In this document: one piece after another, positions 10,501-17,393 of the stretch
Position numbering within the stretch: the first letter of the stretch is position 1
How the letters are laid out: the number at the start of each line of letters is the position of its first letter
Source: Bacillota bacterium
GTDB lineage: Bacteria; Bacillota; Clostridia; Peptostreptococcales; Anaerovoracaceae
Direction of reading: 5' to 3'
Assembly: GCA_029006195.1 (NCBI GenBank)
Contig: JAQXGH010000017.1
Span: forward strand, 19,699-83,698
Length of the DNA stretch: 64,000 nucleotides
Made by a program: the position numbers and the translations under genes
The notes under the pieces: model-generated
Database searches by the model: none
What the model was told of the DNA's origin: nothing
Seen by the model: the letters and a program-made list of their open reading frames with translations, nothing else

Positions 10501-11141
10501 AGAAGGCTATTGAAAACGCTAAGTCAATAGCAGAAGCTCAGACTATTATGGATGGATACATGGGCGCTATCATGGATACTCCATCAAAGTTCTCAACTAC
10601 TCAGGTTAAGAACGTAGCAGCAGCTTCATACTCATTCGACAGTAACGAAGTTACTTGGGATGCTAAGGAAGGCGCAGTATCATACGATATCTATAGAGCT
10701 ACTAAGAAGAACGGTAAGTATACTAAGGTTGGAGAAGCAACAGGCACTTCATATGTAGACACTGGCCTGCCAACAGGTAAGTACAGATACTACAAGGTAA
10801 AGGCTGTAGACTACTTCGATCACTACTCCAAGTTCTCAGCTAAGAAGTATGCTAAGCCACTGCCAGAAGCACCAGTAATCACATCAGTAACTCCAGGTGA
10901 AAATACAGCAGAACTCACATGGGGCGCTGTAAACGGTGCAACAGGATACAGAATTTACTACAAGCGTGCAAAGGCTAAGGCTAAGTACGTTAACGTAACA
11001 AGACCTGAGCAGCTTGAAAGAGTAATCAAGAAGCTTAAGTCTGATAAGGAATACAAATTCAAGATCAGAGCTTACACTAAGGTAGGAAAGACTAAGTACT
11101 ACGGTAAGTGGTCAACAGTTGTTAAGGAAACAATCCTGTAG
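4548..11141 (+). CDS. Giant secreted protein: about 8 SUOX-fold-like modules, two-component-regulator-type beta-propeller, helical linker, 2 FN3-like domains
   Basis: SD aaaaaggag before ATG at 4548 (the ORF track start at 4515 lacks an SD); signal peptide; repeated pattern '(Y/W)xGxxLxxLL ... DGY ... PxLLAYGxNGYPLV ... NDGGPLRLI'; propeller repeats 'IDADGNVWFGSFGGLTKY', 'IDANGGIWCGF'; C-terminal FN3. Confidence 0.8.
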   Translation: MSKASKGKSIMAKFLGFFLAIAMVFTMMPLNANTYSYAAENEMTLQTPELVVTGSAVIGNGGVYSADNVGLEKSYTRDQLKQMVTSGAGGADVLYSAQKTKEPYTKLLYRATGVWVTSLLEGTAYDASTDVLQLIASDGYVTSFDPARKELQGTKINGLNVTRYAFPGIMKGDEANAKEVPAMLAYASTESEVEDPETAGAEKNQLTLHIGQETVTEHNNGAYAKKIKTMVGGDKLTEVALTVGSETFTRADVLAMPYAERTFNYTTSNGNATDNVKGVPMSVLLDGCNENDTVNFEAADGYAVAASGMTVKQLIDGNFILGYEVNGQGLYSTKKKDPSVYGFFNLYGDGDAYAKPAKLVNKISVVSSEGIDFTTSPYKHITNGGQSGSSPYNIDAITGATLTVEGPGVKSSVPLPVRDLEGQNKGAVRGVYTDERNGKETTRSYEGIDLYYILNNMQTGTNGIILTDKAKKVEIKNRNRRTIATLTIDEINKMHESDHPAIVAYGTANEDGTNERPFVYNGATGEDLELGNNDGCLKLVCDTSSMADQTYKTFGNMAYIYVEEDTTPGFKHDKEPYNHKDNTKYIVTLTGDKMGKEALYTVDQLEDMVTYDADGNVEAGGIGYRDEYSLANSTYWYVNTYEGVKLWDLLVKSGLDPALADDDSVKVSFGSTDNYTGFDTFTTKQLADPNNFKFYEKNAADLNDGKYESTDEADLIKAGYPVLLSYGVNGYPYVKSSKLDGYLSGLQNDGGPLRVIWGKTSYNHANGSNQAKLVDRIFVGGNTYHYATHKYTDAVANPAQSAQSALQDNKITVNIYNGAGDAARLIKSEEYTVGDIEEIIYDGGLTANQKKVAAVKNFYEVKKNGFTYSDIYEGINLNYFLENVVELPGAEGTISFNGADEQHDLGTVLSIDNGVNNKEGISGLTPVLAYGKNGYPLVTDKGEGFVKAANNNNGPLQVIIPSKSAGEAFSAYNNVTEISINLTADKYAHINEPYDQYKNETLEITGDGARNNVTLTVADLEGKQKLAQTTTFSIKKNNKGTVSETYRGFNLYNLLTSTTVGLKSSANGIIVTDTNEATYKFSMDDIRKMYTNTLSKEDVPVMLAYGINIDGTEYPLVPQRDSEGYATDAGKVIENHGGPLKLIIGQTDESDSNGSKCIKNVAKIEITAAETDSWTHDSGVFTQYLDDEALTLQVVDNDNKELFVKTYTTAELEAMTSIVERADVMTTSKETWEGLNLWKFVLQEAGSIEGVSDPVSVTAIAKDGFSKELRSIFGLDALQNGVQDGTTYVPILLAYAKNGYPLVPGGGKNGGTPGEGFDATIGNDGGPIRLATHLNQGAALSETKTIVVKVGGSSAPETKPGDFTIAGSVDKIISLDDLNKYEGREATYTCKKSTDVVKGVSLETILKDNGIDVATTKITLNATDNYEKTETTYNNITLADAIDQKYFVAWEEQKADGQFVPIHDTNKDGSETYWRIYRNYNESIGKEPTVDWRNKCTGLLGITVDIPQVVKFKTLVADGDALPMAGIRAVSKAEDGSMWLATYGQGIVKLNEKKEVAAIYNTASTPGLRVDVVSAVCPDDEGGVWFTQNASYENPENNQGVGYLKDGEVTYYTEADGNTIPNNYVQEIKIDADGNVWFGSFGGLTKYTPETDTWQTWNENDGFPARSIDNIEIDANGGIWCGFYPNGEGTQTDPYTGGFAYFKDGVVTCPDTYKYKAAYDDASGSSMLAQVWIRDIAIDKDGGAWIVASGTRSGIVNEGGTVWYVKAPGEKPLKYSGKELLGDALDGADNAEVRMVACDADGGLWFGTSADGIIYVKNPAVSADHSMAVTAEYSKETGSWDASLNNIYSLDIIDDVVIAGSANGLAWKGGLAKSIVYNSGSEEPDDPEAAELNDAIAKIDIENITLDDEEAINALVKQYAEMTEEQKAQVENPQALVDAVNKIAETKQVIAETKKEIVTTESYVNYKDYAADDMMYLWIMSQKAEKAIENAKSIAEAQTIMDGYMGAIMDTPSKFSTTQVKNVAAASYSFDSNEVTWDAKEGAVSYDIYRATKKNGKYTKVGEATGTSYVDTGLPTGKYRYYKVKAVDYFDHYSKFSAKKYAKPLPEAPVITSVTPGENTAELTWGAVNGATGYRIYYKRAKAKAKYVNVTRPEQLERVIKKLKSDKEYKFKIRAYTKVGKTKYYGKWSTVVKETIL
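4650..9070 (+). repeat. Array of about eight divergent SUOX-like modules within the giant protein
   Basis: Recurring protein-level motifs: VPAMLAYAS, HPAIVAYGTANEDG, YPVLLSYGVNGYPYV..NDGGPLRVI, TPVLAYGKNGYPLV..NNNGPLQVI, VPVMLAYGINIDGTEYPLV..NHGGPLKLI, VPILLAYAKNGYPLV..NDGGPIRLA. Confidence 0.7.
5730..5750 (+). other. Candidate covalent FMN attachment motif (DAITGAT) in the giant secreted protein
   Basis: Translation DAITGATLT matches the ApbE flavinylation consensus Dxx(S/T)GA(T/S). Confidence 0.45.
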
Positions 11142-11190
11142 GCAAATAAATAGTAGGATTACTTCAAAAAAGAAGTATAATAAAGATGAA

Positions 11191-11213
11191 GGGCTAGGCT
11201 AAATGCCTAGCCC
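11191..11213 (+). other. Perfect GC-rich intra-operon hairpin
   Basis: GGGCTAGGC-taaat-GCCTAGCCC with no U-tract, between the giant gene and the permease gene. Confidence 0.8.
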
Positions 11214-11238
11214 TCATTGCAATTTACCGGAGGATTTT

Positions 11239-12273
11239 ATGAACAGCACAAAGAACAGCATAAAATCGAATAGAAGTGCATTACTTAACGTAATGCTGTT
11301 TTTTGTGTTGCTCATAATCGTTATGGCAGCGCTTTGTCTAGGTAAATATTCCATCGCACCAGGCGACTGCATTAGAATTCTTATAGACCAGATCATGCCG
11401 GGGAAGTCTGGAGTCGATCCGATGGATGAGAACGTCCTTATGGGAGTCAGACTCCCGAGAACAATGGCTACAGTAATAGTGGGTGCGGCATTGTCTCTTT
11501 CGGGCGCGGTATATCAGGGCATCTTCAAGAACCCGCTGGTATCACCTGATTTCTTAGGTGTATCCGCAGGGGCATGCGTTGGTGCAGCCATCGCCATTCT
11601 CTTAATGATGCCGGCAGGATTCGTACAGGTATTCGCATTCTTTGGAGGAATACTGGCGGTAACGCTTACAGTTCTCATACCAAAAGCAATAAGAAGTAAT
11701 TCCAGCATCATGCTGGTTCTGGCAGGCATAATCGTCAGCGGAGCCATGTCATCCATACTGGGATTCATCAAATATATAGCTGACCCTGAAACTCAGCTGG
11801 CAGCCATCACATACTGGCAGCTGGGCAGCTTCGCATACGTTGATAACAAGGCAGTACTGCAGATACTGCCGCTTGTTATAGTCGCATCAGCCATTATCAT
11901 AGCAATGTCCTGGTGGATCAACGTGCTGTCTCTTGGCGACAGCGAAGCACAAAGCCTGGGAGCGGACGTAAACCTGCTCCGCGGAATCTGCATCGTTTGT
12001 TCAACAGTACTGACAGCAAGTGCTGTATGCATTTCAGGAACCATCGGATGGATAGGTCTTGTTATACCTCATTTCGGCAGAATGCTGGCTGGTTCAGACA
12101 ACAGAAATCTGCTTCCTGCAGCTTGCCTTATGGGCGGAATATTCATGCTGGTGGTGGATACAGCAACTAGATTGATCGGCCCTGCAGAAATGCCTGTAAG
12201 CATTCTCACAGGACTCATCGGCGCGCCGTTTTATGCATGGCTTTTATATAAGCAGAGGAGTACGCTCAGGTAG
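11239..12273 (+). CDS. FecCD/BtuC-type ABC transporter permease
   Basis: SD ggagg then ATG at 11239; FecCD signatures (MGVRLPRTMATVIVGAALSLSGAVYQGIFKNPLVSPDFLGVSAGA; IGWIGLVIPHFGRMLAGSDNRNLLPAACLMGG). Confidence 0.93.
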   Translation: MNSTKNSIKSNRSALLNVMLFFVLLIIVMAALCLGKYSIAPGDCIRILIDQIMPGKSGVDPMDENVLMGVRLPRTMATVIVGAALSLSGAVYQGIFKNPLVSPDFLGVSAGACVGAAIAILLMMPAGFVQVFAFFGGILAVTLTVLIPKAIRSNSSIMLVLAGIIVSGAMSSILGFIKYIADPETQLAAITYWQLGSFAYVDNKAVLQILPLVIVASAIIIAMSWWINVLSLGDSEAQSLGADVNLLRGICIVCSTVLTASAVCISGTIGWIGLVIPHFGRMLAGSDNRNLLPAACLMGGIFMLVVDTATRLIGPAEMPVSILTGLIGAPFYAWLLYKQRSTLR

Positions 12274-12281
12274 GAGGAAGT

Positions 12282-13067
12282 ATGAATACGATTTATGAAG
12301 TAAGTAATCTGACATATAAATATCCTTCCGGAGACAGAATGGTGCTTGATGGCGCAAGCCTTAGACTTGGTGAGGGCGAGATACTCTGCATTCTGGGACC
12401 TAATGGTGCCGGCAAAACGACGCTTCTTAACTGCCTGGCAGGTCTTATAAAGCCAAAGAATGGTGAAATAAAGCTTAAGGGCAGAAGCATTAATGATATG
12501 AAGGTCAAAGACATAGCTCAAATTGTTGGCTACGTACCGCAGGTGCACACGCCAGCCTTTGATTACAAGGTTAAAGACTTCGTATTAATGGGCGCATCGC
12601 CAGGAATGGGAATGTTCGAAAGACCATCAAAAGAAGACGAAGAGGCCTGCATTAAAGTACTGGCAGGAATGAATCTAGAGCATCTGGCTGAGAAATCATA
12701 CATGAACATCAGCGGTGGCGAAAGGCAGCAAGTGCTTATAGCCAGAGCCATACTGCAGAAGCCATCGGTTATACTCTTTGACGAACCGACTGCTCACCTT
12801 GACTACGGCAATCAGCACAGAGTGCTCAAGCGAATAAAGAAAATGTCCGAAGACGGATATTCGGTAATAATAACAACGCATAACCCTGATCACAGCCTGC
12901 TGCTTGGCGGTAACGTAGCCATAGTGGGAAGAGACGGTAAGATAATTCAGGGCAAATGCGAAGAAATGATAACAGAAGAAAATTTACGCAAAGTCTATGA
13001 TATCGACCTCAGACTCATGTGGGTCGAAGAACTTGGAAGGAAAGTATGTCTAGTACCAGAACTTTAA
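12282..13067 (+). CDS. FecE/BtuD-type ABC transporter ATP-binding protein
   Basis: Walker A GPNGAGKTTLL; signature MNISGGERQQVLIARAI; Walker B VILFDEPTAHLD. Confidence 0.95.
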   Translation: MNTIYEVSNLTYKYPSGDRMVLDGASLRLGEGEILCILGPNGAGKTTLLNCLAGLIKPKNGEIKLKGRSINDMKVKDIAQIVGYVPQVHTPAFDYKVKDFVLMGASPGMGMFERPSKEDEEACIKVLAGMNLEHLAEKSYMNISGGERQQVLIARAILQKPSVILFDEPTAHLDYGNQHRVLKRIKKMSEDGYSVIITTHNPDHSLLLGGNVAIVGRDGKIIQGKCEEMITEENLRKVYDIDLRLMWVEELGRKVCLVPEL

Positions 13068-14125
13068 CTAAGATAATTGCTATGATCCTGTGCCTTGTGA
13101 TGGCACTTACATGTTTGACTGCATGCGGAGGCAGCTCGGCTTCCAGCGATGAAGTTTTATCTCAAAACGGAGATAAACCAGGAACCGTCATAGAAGAAAC
13201 AGATGAATATGTTACTATAGTAGATCAGGCTGGAAGAGAAGTTACAGCCAAGAAGAAACCTGAAACTATAGCTCTTTGCTACAGAGTAATAATAAGATTT
13301 CTTCTTAATCTGGAGCAGGGAGATAAGATTGTCGGCGTAGGTAAGTCGGAGAAATTCCTCGATGAACTGGAACCAAATATTGCTAATGCAGTAGATGTAG
13401 GTAAGGGCGTGGCAGATGTGGAAGCAGTTGCGGAGCTTAATCCGGATATCTTCTTACATAAGGCTTCTGATGTAGAAACTCTGGACGCAATTCAGGATCT
13501 GGGGATACCATCTGTCGGCATCAGAGTAGAGAATCAGGAAGACATGGTTACAGCCTTTGAAATAATGGGTAAAATCTGTGGCAAAGAAGACAAAGCAAAG
13601 GAGCTCATAGATTTTTACAATTCACACATAGAGAAGTGCCAGAGCCTGACTAAAGATATAGAGAATAAAAAGTCTGCAATCGTTATGGGTTCATCCATAG
13701 GCAAGGTTGCTGACGGATCAATGCTGCAGGGCAATATGATCGAAATCGCAGGCGGAATTAACTGCGCTGACGAGCTTAAGGCTACAGAACTTTGGCCGAC
13801 TGCCGGTGCGGAGCAGATATTCGCATGGAACCCTGATTACATCTTCATAACTAATCAGGAAGGTGCTGTATATGATGCGGATGACATATTAAATGATCCG
13901 GCCTGGTCAGAAATTACAGCAGTCAAGAACAAAGATGTTTATGTAATGCCGGCTAAGGAAGACTCCTGGGAACTCCCTGGAATCGTCAGCGTTATCGGCA
14001 TTGAATATATGATAAGAACAATGTACCCGGATCTTCTCAGTGACGAAGAACTGGAAAAGGATGTTAACGATTTATACGAACTTTCTTATGGCAAAACTTT
14101 TGAAAGGGACGAATTGGGTTACTAA
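13046..14125 (+). CDS. FepB/BtuF-type periplasmic-binding lipoprotein
   Basis: Lipobox LTAC; 'YVTIVDQAGREVTAKKKPETIAL', 'NPDYIFITNQEG'; ATG at 13046 with SD ggaagg. Confidence 0.9.
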   Translation: MSSTRTLTKIIAMILCLVMALTCLTACGGSSASSDEVLSQNGDKPGTVIEETDEYVTIVDQAGREVTAKKKPETIALCYRVIIRFLLNLEQGDKIVGVGKSEKFLDELEPNIANAVDVGKGVADVEAVAELNPDIFLHKASDVETLDAIQDLGIPSVGIRVENQEDMVTAFEIMGKICGKEDKAKELIDFYNSHIEKCQSLTKDIENKKSAIVMGSSIGKVADGSMLQGNMIEIAGGINCADELKATELWPTAGAEQIFAWNPDYIFITNQEGAVYDADDILNDPAWSEITAVKNKDVYVMPAKEDSWELPGIVSVIGIEYMIRTMYPDLLSDEELEKDVNDLYELSYGKTFERDELGY

Positions 14126-15570
14126 TGGGAAAGCTATCATTGAACTTGAAAAAAACAGTGGCAATAATCACTGTCATATTGTTTGTTTTGCTTCAGTTCA
14201 CGATACTGATTCCGCAGGAAGCTTTAGCTAGAGACACAGCTCTCGAAATCAGAGTGCAGTATCTAATGGAACGTGGCGATATGGTAAGACTAAAAACTAC
14301 CATAAGCAGCGCAGATCTTGATGCTGCAGCTCAGGAGTATTGCTTTGCCAATATCAGAAATACTGGTAACATTCTGGTAATGATGGCAAAGGGAGTTCCA
14401 ATAACAGAAATCCTTAGGGCTGCCGGAATTGATATCAATTCAGTTGACTGCATCTATCCTGATACAGATGATGCTTACGGTAAGGATCCTCAGAGCGGAA
14501 CCATTCACGTTAAGTACACTAGAAATGATATTGAAGGCGTGGGATACTACTATCCTAAGCTGAATGCAATAGATGAAACAGAGGAGGGAGAATTCGTAAC
14601 CTACTTTACTAAGTCGGGTTCCGTGATCACTCCTTTAGAAGGCTTTGACGAAGGCGCAGTGCAGGTGCCTGCGATCCTGGCAACGGAATTTGGCGAGGGC
14701 TCAGGGCAGGGGGAACTTGCTGAAGACCAAAAGCTGAGTCGTAATAAGACTTATAGATTTTGCATAGGCCAGACTAAACTTAAGGCCGGTAAGAAGACCA
14801 CTAGTGCCGACGTAACCGCTAAGGAATCGGCGCACAGCATTTACGGTCTGACTGTAGTGCTAAAAGGCTACCCGGTTAAGGGCGTAAACCTTTCTGTAGA
14901 CGACCCTGATGTTGTGATAGGAAGTCAGAAGACTGTCCACGCCAGCATCGTAGGGGATGAAACTTTCGCAGAGCTTCTTGATACAGGAACGCTGAAGTGG
15001 AAGTCCAGCAATACGGCTATCGCTACAGTCGATCAGAATGGCGTGGTTACTTTTAAGAAGAAGGGTAAGGTAACCATTACAGCAACTGCCCAGGATGGCA
15101 CAGTTGGTAAAATCACTTTTGGATCCAGTGGATCAAGTACGGTTGACGATCCTAGCTCAGGCGGCTCATCGTCTGGCTCGCATTCGGGAAGCGGAAGTTC
15201 GTCATCGGAATCAGGTTCATCGGCTTCCGGCAATTCTCAGGTAAAGAATCCAGATAACAGAGATTCTGACGGTCTGGAACAGATGATAGAAATACAGGAC
15301 CGCGATAAAAACAAGAAACAGCACAAAATCGCATCAGTAACTACGATTACAGCTAGAGAAATAAGCATTGGCGACCAGGTAATGCCTCTTCCTATGGAGG
15401 AAATATCAGCGCAGGATCAGCAAAGACTCGAAATGGCGGATAACGCCCAGAGCCTGGAAGCTAATAAGCAGTTTACAGCAGCGGCAGGAGCAACAGCGGC
15501 CGGTTCGGCGCTGGCAGCATGCGCGGCAGGTGTAGCGCTTAGAATTAGAAGATACAAGATGGAGGTATAA
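14125..15570 (+). CDS. Surface protein: SUOX-like module, Big_2-like Ig domain, Ser/Gly linker, C-terminal TM anchor
   Basis: Signal sequence; '..GVPITEILRAAGIDINSVD..VPAILATEFGEG'; 'LKWKSSNTAIATVDQNGVVTFKKKGKVTITATAQDG'; linker GGSSSGSHSGSGSSSSESGSS; terminal hydrophobic helix plus RIRRYK. Confidence 0.75.
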   Translation: MGKLSLNLKKTVAIITVILFVLLQFTILIPQEALARDTALEIRVQYLMERGDMVRLKTTISSADLDAAAQEYCFANIRNTGNILVMMAKGVPITEILRAAGIDINSVDCIYPDTDDAYGKDPQSGTIHVKYTRNDIEGVGYYYPKLNAIDETEEGEFVTYFTKSGSVITPLEGFDEGAVQVPAILATEFGEGSGQGELAEDQKLSRNKTYRFCIGQTKLKAGKKTTSADVTAKESAHSIYGLTVVLKGYPVKGVNLSVDDPDVVIGSQKTVHASIVGDETFAELLDTGTLKWKSSNTAIATVDQNGVVTFKKKGKVTITATAQDGTVGKITFGSSGSSTVDDPSSGGSSSGSHSGSGSSSSESGSSASGNSQVKNPDNRDSDGLEQMIEIQDRDKNKKQHKIASVTTITAREISIGDQVMPLPMEEISAQDQQRLEMADNAQSLEANKQFTAAAGATAAGSALAACAAGVALRIRRYKMEV

Positions 15571-15571
15571 C

Positions 15572-16549
15572 ATGTCAGAATTTGTGAAGAGCATCCTTAG
15601 AGCCATAAGCAGCTCACTGCAGATTCCAACTATAATCATATTGATAATCCTTATACTGGTTACAATAGTAATGCTAGGAGCTATCATAGCTGAAGTATTC
15701 ACAGAAAGAAGAAGGCTCACAGACAGCATCCCTAGCCTTGTAGATGACATGCAAAAAAAATCCATACCGCAGCTCAAAACTGTAATAGAAGAGAGCGGTA
15801 TCTTAAGAAGGCAGAAGGAAGCGGCTTTAGAGCTCCTTAACAGAAGTGATTATCCGGCTAATACCAGAGAAGCTCTGGCCAGACAGCTTATCGCCGATGA
15901 GGAAAGTCACTATAACAGCCTCACTAAAGTAACTGATATCATAGCTAGAATTGCACCTATGTTCGGCCTCATGGGAACACTGATCCCGCTGGGTCCTGGA
16001 CTTATGGCGCTGGCACAGGGCGATACAAAGACACTGTCAGATTCACTGCTTATAGCCTTTGATACAACAGTTGCCGGCCTCATCAGTGCGGCAGTATGTT
16101 ACGTGATCTCAGGCATCAGAAGAAACTGGTATGAAGGCTACATGGTAGGCCTTGAAACTATCATGGAAACTATTCTGGAAGAACAGAGCAGAACTGACCT
16201 GCCTGCTGAAGCTAAGGCTCCTGAATCAGAAGCTGCCGAAGAAACTGTTCAGGCAGAATCTTCATATAAACCACCACAGAAAGAAACTGAAGAGCTGCCT
16301 ATACCTGAACTGGTGTTGGCTCCGCAGGTAGAAGTCATACCGGCTCCAATTACTGAGCTGGAACCTGAAGTGATACCTGCACCGGTTTTAGAGCCTATAC
16401 CTGGGCCACAGCCAGAAGTGATTTCAAAACCTAATAACGAGCCACCGAAGGCTGAGGCAAACACTGAAGAAGAAATCAAAGAGGTATCAGATGCTGATCT
16501 GGCATCGATTCTGGATTCGATCCTCAAGAATTCGGAGGTGGATAAATAA
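15572..16549 (+). CDS. MotA/TolQ/ExbB-family proton channel protein
   Basis: TM segments and ExbB/TolQ core 'IARIAPMFGLMGTLIPLGPGLMALAQGDTKTLSDSLLIAFDTTVAGLISAAVCYVIS'. Confidence 0.88.
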   Translation: MSEFVKSILRAISSSLQIPTIIILIILILVTIVMLGAIIAEVFTERRRLTDSIPSLVDDMQKKSIPQLKTVIEESGILRRQKEAALELLNRSDYPANTREALARQLIADEESHYNSLTKVTDIIARIAPMFGLMGTLIPLGPGLMALAQGDTKTLSDSLLIAFDTTVAGLISAAVCYVISGIRRNWYEGYMVGLETIMETILEEQSRTDLPAEAKAPESEAAEETVQAESSYKPPQKETEELPIPELVLAPQVEVIPAPITELEPEVIPAPVLEPIPGPQPEVISKPNNEPPKAEANTEEEIKEVSDADLASILDSILKNSEVDK

Positions 16550-16863
16550 TGAGACTTAACCAAGGCAAGGGCAGGCTGCGCAGGACGCGAAAAGCCGAAG
16601 ACTTCAGCCCTATGGAGGGCGTGGGCAATATGGCGGATGCCATGCTGGTATTTGCCTGCGGACTCATAGTAGCGCTCATACTCAGCTGGAATGTTGATGT
16701 GTCTGAACAGGGCACCATCAATCAGAGAGCTAACAACAAATACGAGGTCGAAGGAATGGATGACGGCCAGGAACAGGAAATTGAAGTGAACAAGGATCTG
16801 CAGGAGATGGGTAAAGTCGTCTACGATCCGGAAACAGGAAAGTACTATGTTATCGAAGAATAG
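16549..16863 (+). CDS. DUF2149-like small single-TM protein (ExbD-position partner)
   Basis: 'FSPMEGVGNMADAMLVFACGLIVALILSWNVDV'; ATG overlaps the stop of the ExbB-like gene; adjacency to TolQ/ExbB matches known DUF2149 context. Confidence 0.75.
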   Translation: MRLNQGKGRLRRTRKAEDFSPMEGVGNMADAMLVFACGLIVALILSWNVDVSEQGTINQRANNKYEVEGMDDGQEQEIEVNKDLQEMGKVVYDPETGKYYVIEE

Positions 16864-17344
16864 AATTGCAAAGGCTATAGCCTTTGCCTTAATGGCATTA
16901 ATGATGTGCTTTGCCATGACAGGCTGCGGCACAGATGATATCGATATTTCACCATACGCGGATGAAACGCTGACAATTACAGGCGTTCAGGACGAAGATA
17001 TCGTATTGACAATAGCCGATCTAAAGGCTATGGACTGCGAAACCATAAAGACTCACAGCACTAGTGACAAGATAGGCGATGTTAAGGTTACAGGACCGAC
17101 ACTTGAAACGGTTCTTGCACAGTACGGCGCGTCGCTGGCTGATTATCATTCAGCACATTTCTATGGCCGTGACAACTATGATATCGTGCTATACGATGAC
17201 TATTTGGCTGAGCATGATCTTTATCTGACTTTTGGCGAAAGCGGGGAGCCGTGGGATGAGGAGAGTGCGCCGCTGAGGGTGATTATACCGGAGTCGGATT
17301 CGGCGTATTGGATTCGTATGTTAGAGAAAATTGAATTTGAATAA
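16847..17344 (+). CDS. Small lipoprotein with one SUOX-like module
   Basis: Lipobox MTGC; 'LTIADLKAMDCETIKTHS..DVKVTGPTLETVLAQYGASLADYHSAHFYGRDNYDIVL..'. Confidence 0.7.
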   Translation: MLSKNRIAKAIAFALMALMMCFAMTGCGTDDIDISPYADETLTITGVQDEDIVLTIADLKAMDCETIKTHSTSDKIGDVKVTGPTLETVLAQYGASLADYHSAHFYGRDNYDIVLYDDYLAEHDLYLTFGESGEPWDEESAPLRVIIPESDSAYWIRMLEKIEFE

Positions 17345-17350
17345 GTAATG

Positions 17351-17374
17351 GGGCTGTCGCCAAGGCGACAGCCC
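17351..17374. terminator. Hairpin between convergent genes
   Basis: GGGCTGTCGCC-aa-GGCGACAGCCC perfect 11 bp stem; weak T-tract. Confidence 0.6.
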
Positions 17375-17393
17375 TAAATTCTGAAATTCAATA

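Noticed and set aside
16249-16932. 227-aa antisense ORF
   Set aside because: Lies opposite the Pro/Glu-rich tail of the ExbB-like gene and DUF2149; low-complexity translation and no SD; the sense genes are well supported
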